Notes: generated by a model not told the origin, from the letters alone. DNA of 64,000 bases from Symbiodinium natans (GCA_905221605.1 CAJNDS010002546.1:1143044-1207043), one strand, 5' to 3'; counted from the stretch's first letter, positions 21,568 to 32,756 are shown. Numbers and translations: made by a program.

Positions 21568-21758
21568 TTTTTGCTTGTAAAGAGCCACCCGGGCCCATTG
21601 AACTTGATCGGACCGATGCTCTAGGAAAGTAGGGTAAGTATCTTTGTACAGGCACGGCACCGATCCACCAATGGCTCAACGCTGCATGTTCTCGAGCTAC
21701 TGTACAGCTTGCTCCGAGTCTGATGCGAAGCTGTGGCATTGCATACTTCGTATTCCAG
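21568..21758 (+). repeat. Shared 3'-flanking module, diverged copy
   Basis: TTGCTTGTAAAGAGCC, TTTGTACAGGCAC and CTGTACAGCTTGCTCCGAGT appear in the same order as after the P450 genes. Here they follow an unrelated gene. 21759-22120 shows no gene. Confidence 0.7.
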
Positions 21759-22120
21759 ATTGCCACCCCCATGCTATCCAAGAGCACGGATATCGCGGCG
21801 GCGTAAGTCGAAAAGAAAAGCTCTCAGGCTTTGCTTGGCCGGGCAAGTCCGCGACGAATGTCGAGCCAAGCACCGGTAAGACTGGCCAAGTACGCAAGCG
21901 CATTTTCTCATAACGGCAAGCGCAACTTTGATTGCCGTGCTGGCAGCAAGTTCATCATACTCTGTGTCAGTGGTTTGTTGTCGGTCCCGAGCTGACTTTC
22001 CTGCCGCTTGCACAATCGCTGAGATCAGTGCATCATTGGTGTGCGGACATGTGTGCTACCTATGGTAGTTTTTGCACATGAGCATGTTCTATTGGATGCT
22101 GATCATCATCGTGCTTGGTA

Positions 22121-22134
22121 ACTTTGGGCTCAAG
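22121..22134 (+). other. Relict spliced leader upstream of P450 copy 3
   Basis: ACTTTGGGCTCAAG resembles the 3' end of the spliced leader with one extra G (leader: ATTTTGGCTCAAG). It lies 64 bp before the start codon, at the place equivalent to the relict at 2793. Confidence 0.55.
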
Positions 22135-22198
22135 TGCAAGTAAGAAAGCAAGAGCGAGCACAAGAGATTCGCGAGACCGGCACACTTTTGGCGCCAAG

Positions 22199-25100
22199 AT
22201 GACTCTCGACTCCAGCTCCCCGGCAAGATCTCACTTGGTGGCTGCTTGTTTGCCCGTGGGCGGAGCAGTGGTCGTCCTAGGCGGCCTGGCGATCTGGAAG
22301 CGCAAGCAAGCATCCAAAGCTCAGGAGTCTGAGTCAGCAGAGTCGTTGCCTTTGCCTCCTCTTGTGTCAGGGGGCAGCTGGCTCTTTGGCCACTTGACAG
22401 AACTGGCGGGTGAGCAGCGCTATGACACCATCAAGGCTTGGGCTGAGAAGCACGGCTCGACCTTCCGCATTCGCTTGCCCTTGTGGCACAGAAGTGGCTT
22501 CCTGGGTATGCAACGTGCGCACGGAGTAGTGGTCATGTCCAAGGAGGATCAGCTCAAGGGCCTGGGCGGCCACGAGAGCCCTTTCGAGGAGCGCACTTCC
22601 ACGGATGTCATCTTCGGGAACTTGATCTTCAGCGGCTTGACCATGGGCTGGCACAAGGGTGGGCACGACCATGCCCAGAGGAAGAAAGAGCTGCTGAAGG
22701 CCATGGCTCCGAAAGTGTTGAGGCAGCGGCTGCCGGAGCTCTTTGCTTGTGCCCAGGAGTTTTGCGACCGTGCGCAGCAGCAGGCAAGTGCCAGCGGCGG
22801 CAGCGTGGAGGTGCATGCGAATGAGGAGATGGTGCGCATCATCTGCGACATGTTTGCCAGCGCCCAGATGACGGGCTACCGCATGGGCTCCGTGTCGCGC
22901 GACGGGCCAGGCGACGCCTTCTTGAATGACATGGATGAGACCCTGAACTACTCTCTCAGCGCCACGGGATGGATGGGGTATCACCCCCTGAGCCGACTGT
23001 TCATCGGCCTCTCGGGCCTCCTTTCTCCCGCTGGCCGCCAAGCACGGGCGGCTCGAAACCGATTCTTCGAGACCGCTGCCACAATCCTGGCAGCACACGA
23101 GCAGAAGGAGGCAGATGGCCGCTACGATGAGAGGCGAGACGGCGTGAACATCGCGGGGGTGGTTGCAAAGCTTTACAAGCAGGGCAAGGTGTCACGCAGG
23201 GATTCTGTGTCCGACCTGGTGAACTACATCTTCAGCTCCCATGACACGGGTTTCGGCATGGCTTTCTGCGTCCACGCTCTGTCTTCCAGGCCCGAGCTGC
23301 AGCAGGCGTTGCGCGAGGAATTGGAGGTGGCCCTTGCAAGCTGCGGCGGCAGCGCCGTGGACCTTGCAGCAGCTGACGCGGCGCTGTTCGTGTCGGCAGA
23401 CGAGCGCCTGCCGCTTTTCAATGCCGTGCTCAAGGAGTCACTTCGTCTATGGCCGGCTCCACTGTGGCCTGGTACCTGCCCTTTGCTACCAACAGGTGGC
23501 TTGACCTGGCGGGAGTGCAGGAGGAGCAGCAGTCTCGGGGGCTTCCGGGTGCCCAAGGATTGGATGGTTTGTGTGCCCTTCTACCAGGCGCAGCGGGATT
23601 TGAGTACTTGGGGCAGCGATGCGGAGGAGTTTCGGCCAGAGCGATGGCTGCAAGCGGGAGCAAACGTGCCAGTGGGTGCCTACACACCTTTCTCCAGTGG
23701 ACTTCGCGCATGCCCTGGCATGAACCTTGGAAACACTGTCCTGAGAGTAACTCTTGCCACTTTGCTCTTGCGGCATGACATTCTGCCCGTGCGAAATCCT
23801 AGGGACACCAGCATCTTGGCACTTTACCACGGCGGATTGCAGTGCGCCCTGCGGCCACAGGTGCGGGAAGAGCTGCCTTGCCTCATCAAATCGAAAGGCA
23901 TGCAGCGTGAGCTCAAGGCTGCGCCAAAGCCACCATCAGCTGTCGGCAACGGCCACAGCAAAGAATTGCACGACAAGCCCCTGCTGGTGCTGTACGGCTC
24001 CAACATGGGAACCTGTGAGGAGCTGGCAGACCGTTGGGTGAGTCTTGGTGAGATGCTAGGCATGCCTTGCAGCAAGGCGTCCTTGGCTGAGGCCATCAGC
24101 AGCGACGGCCCCGTGGATCTTCGTTCTGCTGGCACAGATTGTATTGTTGCGATCATCACCAGCACGTACAATGGCCAAGCCCCAGACAACGCGGTGGACT
24201 TCGAAAGATGGCTCGAGTCCGATGGGGCAAGCGCTACCGTTCGAAACCTTCGGTTCGCTTGCTTTGGCGTCGGCAACCGGCAGTGGACCAACACCTTCTT
24301 GTCCTTCCCCAGACGTTTGCAAACTCGCTTGGAAGAGCTCGGTGCTGTGGCGCTGGTGCCCATGGGCGAGGGCGATGCGAATTCAGGGCAAGTGTCGTCA
24401 GCCTTCGATGCTTGGAATCGCTCTCTGTTTTCAGAAATCTTCAAGACTTTCAAGCTGCCAGTCCCTGCGGGCATCCAAGATTCTCTCAATCCAAGCTTCG
24501 AGGTCGCGCTGCATGTGGGCATGGAAGCCAGAGAGATCCAGGGTGGGGATGCAACGTTGATCTTGGAAGACGCGCTGGCGCGGGCCAAGGGCAGCTTCTT
24601 GAAGAACTGCCGGTCTTGGGTCACGCAGGTGAGCCTGAACAGAGAGCTCCTCACGGACGAGGCAGTAGCTCAGGGGCGTTCCACCCGCCATATCGAGGTG
24701 GACTTGCCCGAAGGTCACGGCTACAGAGCCGGTGACCATCTCGGGGTATGGGGTGCCAATCCGGATGAGGTGGTAGCAGCTCACATGGACTACTTCCGTT
24801 TGCCTCATGATTCCGTTGTCTCTCTGTCTCTGCTCCGGGAGTCTGATGCATCATGCCTGGTACCACTGCGTCGCAAGACTGACGTCTGGAGCACGCTTGC
24901 TTACTGCTTCGATCTGCAGCAGCCCGCAAGCATGGCGCAAATCGGAATTCTTGCTCCTCTGGCTGCTTGCCCCGCAGAGAGAGCTGACTTGGAGCAACTT
25001 TCCAGCGATGCTGGATGTCATGCGGCAAAAGTCCTGGCAGGCAAGCGGACGCTGTTGGAGATCCTCAAAGCTTACGGCTCCGTGAAGCTTCAGTTCGGGA

Positions 25101-25801
25101 AGTTCCTGGGAATGTTGCCCGCGATGAAGCCCAGGTTCTACTCCATTTCATCGTCCCCAATCAAGTGTCCGAACAGCTTAAGCATCACGGTGAGTGTAGT
25201 GACAGGCACTACGCCGTCAGGCAGGAAGCACATTGGAGTCTGCTCGAACCACCTCAAAGAGCAGCCTCGATTGCGCCCGGCAAGTGTAGGCTTGCCTGCT
25301 GATGCTGAGCATTACATGCCACTGATCCTGTTCGTGAAAGATTCTGGTGGTCTTTTCAGGTTGCCAGAGCCCAACGTTCCAGTCATCATGGTGGGGCCCG
25401 GCACAGGCGTCGCTCCCATGCGCGGCTTCCTACAAGAGCGTGCTGCGCAGGGGGCCAGAGAAAACATCTTGTTCTTTGGCTGCCGTGACCGACACGAGCT
25501 CCTTTACCAGAGTGAATTGGAAGAGTTGCAAGCTTCCGGATACCTGAAGCTGTTTGTTGCGCTTTCCAGGGAGCCTTCGGTACCCAAGGCGTACGTTCAG
25601 AACCTCATCGAGCAAGAAAGCGATCTGGTAGTTGATTTCTTGCAGCGAGGCGCACGCATCTACGTGTGTGGAGATGCCTCCAGGATGGCGCCAGAGGTTC
25701 GTGCCACATTCCAGCGCGTTGCAGAGAAGATCGGATTGGGCGACTCCTTTGTGGCATCGATGGTGAAGCAAGGCCGCTACTGCGAAGACGTTTGGGCCTG
25801 A
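22199..25801 (+). CDS. Self-sufficient cytochrome P450-reductase fusion, membrane-anchored (copy 3)
   Basis: A 1200-residue intron-free near-copy of the protein at 2880, with the same membrane helix, P450, FMN and FAD/NADPH domains and all motifs intact. The open frame extends 28 codons upstream only from a TTG. The ATG at 22199 aligns with the start of copy 1, and the upstream stretch is frame-shifted between the copies, so this start is preferred. About two dozen amino-acid differences from copy 1 are spread over the chain; several in the reductase half (for example Asp in VDLPEGHG) agree with the chimeric copy 2 rather than copy 1, which points to exchange among the three. All three copies lie head to tail on the + strand, as in dinoflagellate tandem families. 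Confidence 0.95.
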   Translation: MTLDSSSPARSHLVAACLPVGGAVVVLGGLAIWKRKQASKAQESESAESLPLPPLVSGGSWLFGHLTELAGEQRYDTIKAWAEKHGSTFRIRLPLWHRSGFLGMQRAHGVVVMSKEDQLKGLGGHESPFEERTSTDVIFGNLIFSGLTMGWHKGGHDHAQRKKELLKAMAPKVLRQRLPELFACAQEFCDRAQQQASASGGSVEVHANEEMVRIICDMFASAQMTGYRMGSVSRDGPGDAFLNDMDETLNYSLSATGWMGYHPLSRLFIGLSGLLSPAGRQARAARNRFFETAATILAAHEQKEADGRYDERRDGVNIAGVVAKLYKQGKVSRRDSVSDLVNYIFSSHDTGFGMAFCVHALSSRPELQQALREELEVALASCGGSAVDLAAADAALFVSADERLPLFNAVLKESLRLWPAPLWPGTCPLLPTGGLTWRECRRSSSLGGFRVPKDWMVCVPFYQAQRDLSTWGSDAEEFRPERWLQAGANVPVGAYTPFSSGLRACPGMNLGNTVLRVTLATLLLRHDILPVRNPRDTSILALYHGGLQCALRPQVREELPCLIKSKGMQRELKAAPKPPSAVGNGHSKELHDKPLLVLYGSNMGTCEELADRWVSLGEMLGMPCSKASLAEAISSDGPVDLRSAGTDCIVAIITSTYNGQAPDNAVDFERWLESDGASATVRNLRFACFGVGNRQWTNTFLSFPRRLQTRLEELGAVALVPMGEGDANSGQVSSAFDAWNRSLFSEIFKTFKLPVPAGIQDSLNPSFEVALHVGMEAREIQGGDATLILEDALARAKGSFLKNCRSWVTQVSLNRELLTDEAVAQGRSTRHIEVDLPEGHGYRAGDHLGVWGANPDEVVAAHMDYFRLPHDSVVSLSLLRESDASCLVPLRRKTDVWSTLAYCFDLQQPASMAQIGILAPLAACPAERADLEQLSSDAGCHAAKVLAGKRTLLEILKAYGSVKLQFGKFLGMLPAMKPRFYSISSSPIKCPNSLSITVSVVTGTTPSGRKHIGVCSNHLKEQPRLRPASVGLPADAEHYMPLILFVKDSGGLFRLPEPNVPVIMVGPGTGVAPMRGFLQERAAQGARENILFFGCRDRHELLYQSELEELQASGYLKLFVALSREPSVPKAYVQNLIEQESDLVVDFLQRGARIYVCGDASRMAPEVRATFQRVAEKIGLGDSFVASMVKQGRYCEDVWA

Positions 25802-25959
25802 CAGCTTTCAAACAAGGAAGCGCAAGACGTCAAGCGTCAACACATACGGGCTGTCTGTGTTGGCAGCTCTTGCTTGTACAGAGGTCCTCAAATTGCACGG
25901 ACTTCTTGCATACCTGGGCCTGATTTTAATTGATTGGAGATGACTGAATCAGCACCTCA

Positions 25960-26130
25960 TTTCTGCTTGTAAAGAGCCGCAACTAAGGGCATGATATGGA
26001 TGCATTTTGAAGAGTGGGATGTTTACCTTGTACAGGCACCGATCAGCCCTTCAATGGCATGTTTTCAGAGCTTTTGTACAGCTTGCCAGCTTGCTCGATG
26101 CGAGTCTGTGGCATACTGTTGTATTCCAGG
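25960..26130 (+). repeat. Shared 3'-flanking module, copy 3
   Basis: Same module as at 6642 and 18200, with TTGTAAAGAGCC, TTGTACAGGCACCGATC and TTTTGTACAGCTTGCC. Confidence 0.8.
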
Positions 26131-26235
26131 TCATCCAGGAGTTCACAAGTGTGTTTCAAACGATTCACATCGAAAAGAGGCCGCTTCTGCCTGAACGACA
26201 GCTTGTGCAGCTATCCATTCGAAGAGCAGCTGCAG

Positions 26236-26329
26236 ACTATAGCCCCCTTAGGAAGTACTATTCATCTGTCTAAAACCCAAAGGTATATTCAAAGTATTAC
26301 GTCTATTCAGGTTCTAAGGGGAGTATAGT
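26236..26329 (+). mobile_element. TIR element between genes, related to transporter introns
   Basis: Terminal inverted repeats ACTATAGCCCCCTTAG and (from the other end) ACTATACTCCCCTTAG, 94 bp. The interior AAACCCAAAGGTATATTC and ATTCAGGTTCTAAGG match intron 3 of the hydrolase-transporter gene. It interrupts the P450 3' flank and is absent from the matching place after copy 1. Confidence 0.7.
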
Positions 26330-26414
26330 ATAGATACTGATGCTAGAGTTTATAGTATCTGATGTCGCCACTATCCATCCTGGCAGGCTGTGCGTGTCCC
26401 GTGAGTCGCGCGCC

Positions 26415-26428
26415 GCCATTTTGGCTCA
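26415..26428 (+). other. Spliced-leader-like 14-mer, second copy
   Basis: GCCATTTTGGCTCA again, in the same flanking context as 6987-7000 (GTGAGTCGCGCG upstream, TGTTGCG downstream). It arose with the P450 duplication. 26429-27092 shows no gene. Confidence 0.55.
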
Positions 26429-27092
26429 TGTTGCGTTGTTGATGGGCAGGCGTTTTTCTCCGAAGAGTGGACGGCCAGGCAGGGAAGCCAACCATTAACC
26501 TCGGCCCTTGAACGACAACTCAAAGCGTGTTTGCGACAAGTCTTCGTTGCATGACCAGCCAGTTTACACGCAGTTTACACGGGTGGTGGCTCAGGGTATG
26601 GCGAAAGCACTGCCAGTCTAAATGGCCTCGCGGTCAGATTCCCCCATTTCCCCCCTCCCCCTGTGCTCAGTGGGACCCTGAACTCAGTCAAACCTGGGGG
26701 CTAGGGCTCCCTCGTCCCAGCATGTGAAAAATGGGCCTAAACCCCCCCCAACCTGGCTGTAAAACCTCCAGCCCAGCAGGACTGTGACAAGCACCACCGA
26801 TTCGTAAACCAAGCTGCTTGATATTGCTTGATATTGCTTGATGTTTCTCAGAACATCCTGCAGGCTTCTCATGGGCACCCAGATGCCGAGCGAATCGCTT
26901 GGAAGCTCAAGGTGTCGCTGCATTCGGAAAAGGTCTTTTGTCAGCCAGGTAGAACGTGACCTGTTGCTTTCTGATGTCTGCGCCTTGTCCATTGCCACGA
27001 AATCACCCCAAGACTTCTTCATATCCGCAGCTGTCTCAAGCATCATACGGCCTTAGGCTGCAATAAAGGACACATCAAGCAGTTTTGGTCCC

Positions 27093-30000
27093 ATGACGTG
27101 CAACGTGCCCTTCGTAGTGCTGGTGCTTGCCTGCGGGACGTTGGCGTGCGAAGGCGCTGGCTCCGGCCGGTGTTCAGTGGCCAATGAGACCACGGGGCTT
27201 CTCCAACTCCACGCTGCCGGGAGGCTCCCAAACGCCACTTCGTTCTTGCAAAGGGCGGGGCATTCGATGGCAACCGGTGCGGCTGGGACCTACACTGTGT
27301 TTGAGGATTTCGAGGACAACCTGTGGCTCATCCGCTTGGAGTTTCTGGGAACAGAAAGCGACGAGAAGGGGCGGGTTACAGACAGCAGCACCAGTGGCAG
27401 CGGTGGCGCTGAGGGCTCGGCAAAGTTCCTGACTGGAATGGTCTTTCCTTACAAGAGCTCGTTGTGGTTCTCTTATTTCAAACCCTCAATGTCGCCAGTC
27501 ACCAGCCAAGTGGGCACGACTCTCCAGACTTGGGTGCGCTTCCCGGGGCCCTCTACAGCAGACAACTACAAGATTGGCCACACCATGATCGGCTTCGACT
27601 CTTCCGCTGCCGGGAGCAAGCTGCTTTTCCTGGATTCCTCCGGAGCGGACTTGCTGCATCTTGGACTGGGAATATTGCAGAATCGTATTTGCAAAATTGC
27701 AATTGTAATGTGAGGAATGATTCGTGTATTGGGGCATTGTTTTGGCTTTCTAGTGCGCAGTACTGTACTGTACTGTACTGTACTGCATTGTATTGGCATT
27801 GTAGTGTTTGGTCTGGTTTTTCTTGACGCTGTACTGCATGGTTCTGGTAATGGAATGTGGGCGCAATTTCGGAGGTAGGTCTCCCACAAAACTTTTGATG
27901 GCTTTTGATGGCTTTTGCACATATGTGCAGATGTATTTGTAAGCCTCGACTCGAGGTACTACTTCATGTTCCTCCCTGGCTGGTCATTGCCAGGAAGGAT
28001 AACCCCTCCAACGTCGGCACGGAAGACAACATCGCTGGCGCCACTGCTCAACCAGTGGTTGAGAGTGCTGATCAGTGTAGAATCCGCCAGTATCGCCACG
28101 GCGAGGGTGTACAGTGAGGGCGGATCTCTGCTTCTCTACACGTCGCAAGACTTCTCAGCCTTGGGTACGCAGATTTCATCGTCCGGCACTGCAGGCCTGC
28201 GGGTCTACTATGTTCGCGATGTCGACCAGCTGGCGACCTGTAGCAATGGGGTAGCCGGGGTATCATCCCAGACAATCGCGACAGATCAAGGGCAGTGCAC
28301 ATCAAACTTTCAAGCTCCTGCGAGCTGCATCCCAGGCATGACCTACACCTGCGACGTCCCATCAGCCCTCCCGTTGGGGACACACAACCTGGTGTGCACA
28401 GGCTCCGACACTGCAAGCAGTGAGACCTACAGCTTCGAGGTAACGGTCCAGGATCAGGAACTGTCATGCCAACGTACAGTGCGCCTTCCAGTCGGGGAGT
28501 TGGTTTCCAGTGGGAAACACGACGGTGGAGTGCGTTGCCCGTGACGCTTCTGGCAACAGTGCCAAGGCCAGCTTCCAGATTCACGTGACCGGAGATGAGG
28601 AGCCGCCAGTGTTCACCCAGAGCTCAGACATCGTGGTCAACACGAGCAGCGACATCGCCCAGGTTATGTTCCATGTGGAGGTCACAGACAACTGTTCTGC
28701 AGTGGTGCCCTATTGTGCTCCAGCTTCTGGTAGTTTGTTCCCGGTGGGTAGCACCCAGGTGAAGTGCAGTGCAGTGGATACAGCCGGGAATATTGCCAAC
28801 ATGATCTTTCACGTCAATGTCAGTGAGGACGACGTGGCCTCCAACTCCAGCAACACCGGGGACGGCTGCGGGAGCCAAGGGCCCGTGACCCCCCTGAGCT
28901 TCAGCATGCTGCCAAACATTACTGTGGCGGCCGAGCAGTGCACCGTAGCTCAGGTGACCTTCGATGTGGCGGCCACTGGAGGTTGCGAACCAGAGACGGT
29001 GTGCGTGCCTCCGTCCGGGTCCATCTTTCCGGTTGGCAGTTCCACGGTGACATGCACGGCCACGGATGTGTCTGGCAACGGTGCCAATTCCAGCTTCCAG
29101 ATTCACGTGACCGGAGATGAGGATCCGCCAGTGTTCACCCAGAGCTCAGACATCGTGGTCAACACGAGCAGCGACATCGCCCAGGTTATGTTCCATGTGG
29201 AGGTCACAGACAACTGTTCTGCAGTGGTGCCCTATTGTGCTCCAGCTTCTGGTAGTTTGTTCCCGGTGGGTAGCACCCAGGTGAAGTGCAGTGCAGTGGA
29301 TACAGCCGGGAATATTGCCAACATGATCTTTCACGTCAATGTCAGTGAGGACGACGTGGCCTCCAACTCCAGCAACACCGGGGACGGCTGCGGGAGCCAA
29401 GGGCCCGTGACCCCACTGAGCTTCAGCATGCTGCCAAACATTAGTGTGGCGGCCGAGCAGTGCACCGCAGCCCAGGTGACCTTCGATGTGGCGGCCACTG
29501 GAGGTTGCGAACCAGAGACGGTGTGCGTGCCTCCGTCCGGGTCCATCTTTCCGGTTGGCAGTTCCACGGTGACATGCGCGGCCACGGATGTGTCTGGCAA
29601 CAGTGCCAATTCCAGCTTCCAGATTCACGTGACCGGAGATGAGGATCCGCCAGTGTTCACCCAGAGCTCAGACATCGTGGTCAACACGAGCAGCGACATC
29701 GCCCAGGTTATGTTCCATGTGGAGGTCACAGACAACTGTGCTGCAGTAGTGCCCTATTGTGCTCCAGCTTCTGGTAGTTTGTTCCCGGTGGGTAGCACCC
29801 AGGTGAAGTGCAGTGCAGTGGATACAGCCGGGAATATTGCCAACATGATCTTTCACGTCAATGTCAGTGAGTACGACGTGGCCTCCAACTCCAGCAACAC
29901 CGGGGGCGGCTGCGGGAGCCAAGGGCCCGTGACCCCACTGAGCTTCAGCATGCTGCCAAACATTAGTGTGGCGGCCGAGCAGTGCACCGTAGCTCAGGTG

Positions 30001-30243
30001 ACCTTCGATGTGGCGGCCACTGGAGGTTGCGAACCAGAGACGGTGTGCGTGCCTCCGTCCGGGTCCATCTTTCCGGTTGGCAGTTCCACGGTGACATGCA
30101 CGGCCACGGATGTGTCTGGCAACAGTGCCAATGCCAGGTTCGAAGTTTTGGTGACTTGTGATGATGTTCCTGGCGCCTATCACCATCGCCGTGGCAAGAA
30201 AGGAAAGAAGGATAAAAAAGGCAAGAAAGATGCAGATGACTAG
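27093..30243 (+). CDS. Secreted HYR (hyalin-repeat) protein
   Basis: Starts with a signal peptide (MTCNVPFVVLVLACGTLACE). The first exon (27093 to about 27665) is joined over an intron with a TACTG repeat to a second exon beginning near 27931. One HYR-like domain then leads into a series of Ig-like HYR domains with the motif DNC...V.C...SGS.FPVGSTxVxC...D..GN. The last frame (28510-30243) holds three near-identical 522-bp units, each encoding two HYR domains. The chain ends in a Lys-rich tail (HHRRGKKGKKDKKGKK). HYR domains mediate extracellular adhesion; many N-glycosylation sites fit this. Near 28450-28470 the frame changes without a clear intron and about 35 residues of one HYR domain seem missing, so there is a small deletion, frameshift or an unseen splice. 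Confidence 0.8.
28572..30137 (+). repeat. Three tandem 522-bp coding units
   Basis: Unit starts at 28572, 29094 and 29616, exactly 522 bp apart and nearly identical, each giving 174 residues with no frame change. The last unit diverges near its end. Confidence 0.9.
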
Positions 30244-31830
30244 CTGTAGCTTCTTTCGATTTCGACACCGAACCCATCCGCGACCCAGCTGCCAGCAGCC
30301 TCAATCGGTAGATGAGTAGACAGGAACGCTACCCAGCCGCTACCCTATTCAGAACGCATGGCTTTTGTGTAGCTTTCATCACAGCTCTCATGTCAAGTGC
30401 TTCAATGTCCAAGAGCTCTTGCGAAAGCGGCAACTGGCAACTGCTTAGATTCAGACATATATGTTTTGAAGGCGGGAGCCCTAGCGACCGACCGGGCTTT
30501 TCATTTTTCTGGTCTGAGTCAGATTGTCCTCAGGCTGGGGCCCGGTTTCGGATGTTAGTCTGACATGTTTGCTGAGCAAAGCAATGTCTACTTCAGTGCC
30601 GCAAGAGTACGAAAATGCAGGCAAAGTGCCGGTAAAAAAGCGTCTTCCGGCTGAGCAAGGCCACAAAGGCTTGGGCACTGCTCTGGCGCAGCAGAAGAGA
30701 TGTTCCTTGCCCATGTGGGGACACTGGACCGAGAAGCATGCGACACAACCAAGGAACTATAGGACCAGCACAGATTCAGCCTTTTTGTGACTCTGGAAGG
30801 CTTTCAGCGCAGCACAGTTCCAGAAGCAAGCCTTGTAAATCCAACCTGTACCCTAGCTTCAGCAAGTATCGTGGGTTCCGGGGCCTTTTACGGCTTGTGC
30901 CCGCGCCACGCAGCCCTCCGAAGCAGTGGCTGGGGCTTGAGCCCTCACCAAGTGAGTTCATGTTATGCGTGCAGCTGCCTGGTCCTGGGGCACCTCACGC
31001 TGCTGATGTCTCGCCACAGCTTCTTTCTTCGCAGCTAGCAGCCAGCTAGAACTGTCGGGGCATTTTCATGTTCGCAAGTGGCATCGATGTTGTGGTGCTG
31101 CTGCATCTTCACAGAACACACATGGAGACCTTAGAACCATGTCTGAGGTCAAAAAGCGGCTGGCCGTGCAGATGGTCCAGGGCTGAAAGGAAAGTCATGA
31201 ACGAGCAGCCCCCACCACAGCCCAAAAAAGCTGCCAGCAGAATATGGATGCTAATGGATGCCCAGTGCTGGCTCCTGGGAACTGAAGTTGGCTACTGAAC
31301 ACTGCAGGAAGGCCCTTCTTGTCTTGGTTTCGGTAAAACCACAGAAGGCCTTAAGGGTTTCGGGCTTCTGACAATGCGCTGTCCACTGGTTGGAGGGGCT
31401 GCCTTGGGAGGAATATAGGTTTAACGGTCTGGAAATCTTGAACCATCTTGAAACCCAGATACTGGTTAAAGGCAAAAGGGTTTAGGGCTCAGGCACTCCA
31501 TGACTTTATGAAGCCCCCCCCCCCATGGTGAGCAAAAGGCTCTGACCAAAGTGGGAAGCGTGCAGCTCAAGCAGTTCCGCTTGGGAGGCATGCAAGCATG
31601 CAAGCAGCAAGCACTCAGAAGCCAATCCCAAGCGCAGGGTATTGAATAATAGTCATGGAAGTAAAACTTAGTCATAATCATAGTAGCAATAATAATATTG
31701 TTAAAAAAACACAAATAATCATAGTCGTAGTCGTAGTTTTTTGAGGGGTGGTACTGGTCTTGTGCCATGCTGGGGCCCGCAAGGAGAGGTTGTTAGCTGT
31801 CCCACAATTTCCTGGAAAGCCATCACCCTC
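30244..31830. other. No gene supported
   Basis: Several open frames under 110 codons without family features. It contains a C run near 31507-31523 and an AT-rich stretch with GTA repeats (31650-31740). Confidence 0.5.
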
Positions 31831-31864
31831 GGTTTAGGGTTTAGGGTTTAGGGTTTAGGGTTTT
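31831..31864. repeat. Interstitial telomeric array, G-rich strand
   Basis: Four to five TTTAGGG units within non-coding sequence. Confidence 0.9.
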
Positions 31865-32350
31865 GCTGTGATAGAGAGTAGATGCTGTGAAAGGTTTCGG
31901 AACAAGCTCGAAAGCTTCGTGAGGCGCGAAGAGCAGCTTTGGCCCGATTGTGGAAGGCCATCTAACACTTTTCTCCCACCCCACGCCGTCCGAGGCGGCA
32001 AAGCCACCCAAACCTATTCCTTTTAGGGTTTAGGCCTAAACTCGGACAACAGTCCACTTCTAAAAACTCATTCAGCTCATGACGTTCGTTGGGTCCGAGA
32101 GTTAAAGGAATGGGGGGTCGGGAGGCGGTCCAGGGGGAAAGTGCCAAGGGAAACAGGGTCCGGTACCCCAAAAAAGGCAAAGGCAGGGGCCCACCTCTGC
32201 CAGAGCCACCTCCAGGCAAAAGCGGGTTTAAGATATGTACTTATAATCCATAGGGGACAAGTACTGGTCCCGAGGAGAACGTGTTCCGGTACCTGCCCCA
32301 TCGTGGGCGTGACCCCCATGCCGTAACGTAGGGGGCGGCCTAGGCCCTGA

Positions 32351-32394
32351 GTTTAGGGTTTAGGGTTTAGGGTTTAGGGTTTAGGGTTTAGGGT
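32351..32394. repeat. Interstitial telomeric array, G-rich strand
   Basis: About six TTTAGGG units. 31865-33100 otherwise shows no supported gene. Confidence 0.9.
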
Positions 32395-32756
32395 CATTGC
32401 AACACAACAACCGTGACAACCCGCAAACCCAACGCCGCCCAAGCTCCGAATCCGAAACCACATCGGGGGGTTAGAAATAGGAGTTTGGGGTCTAGTACCC
32501 TTCGGGGTACCCAAATATCTTTGAGCCCTAAACCGACACCGAGGTTGATGCAGCATGCAATGGGCCAGGTCCTCATGTCATGATCAAGGGGGGTCTTGTG
32601 AGGATGGTTTCCTGAATGTTCGTGGTCAGTCGTTGTTGGGTTCAAGCCTTGAGGCTGTCAAACACCAGCACCTCCCAAAAGTTGACTCATGGTAACAACA
32701 CCACCAAGCACCCTCAGCCGAGGGCTGTGGCAGCTGAAGAGCTGGTGCCCAGGGAG

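Noticed and set aside
22115-22198. 28-codon N-terminal extension of P450 copy 3
   Set aside because: Starts at TTG, overlaps the leader relict, and is out of frame in copy 1.
2880-25801. Bacterial contamination as a source of the P450-reductase genes
   Set aside because: BM3-like architecture is common in bacteria, but the membrane anchor, leader relicts, GC-AG introns in copy 2 and dinoflagellate-type flanks argue for a nuclear gene.
27080-27092. AGTTTTGGTCCC directly before the HYR-gene ATG as a leader relict
   Set aside because: Shares only TTTTGG with the leader.
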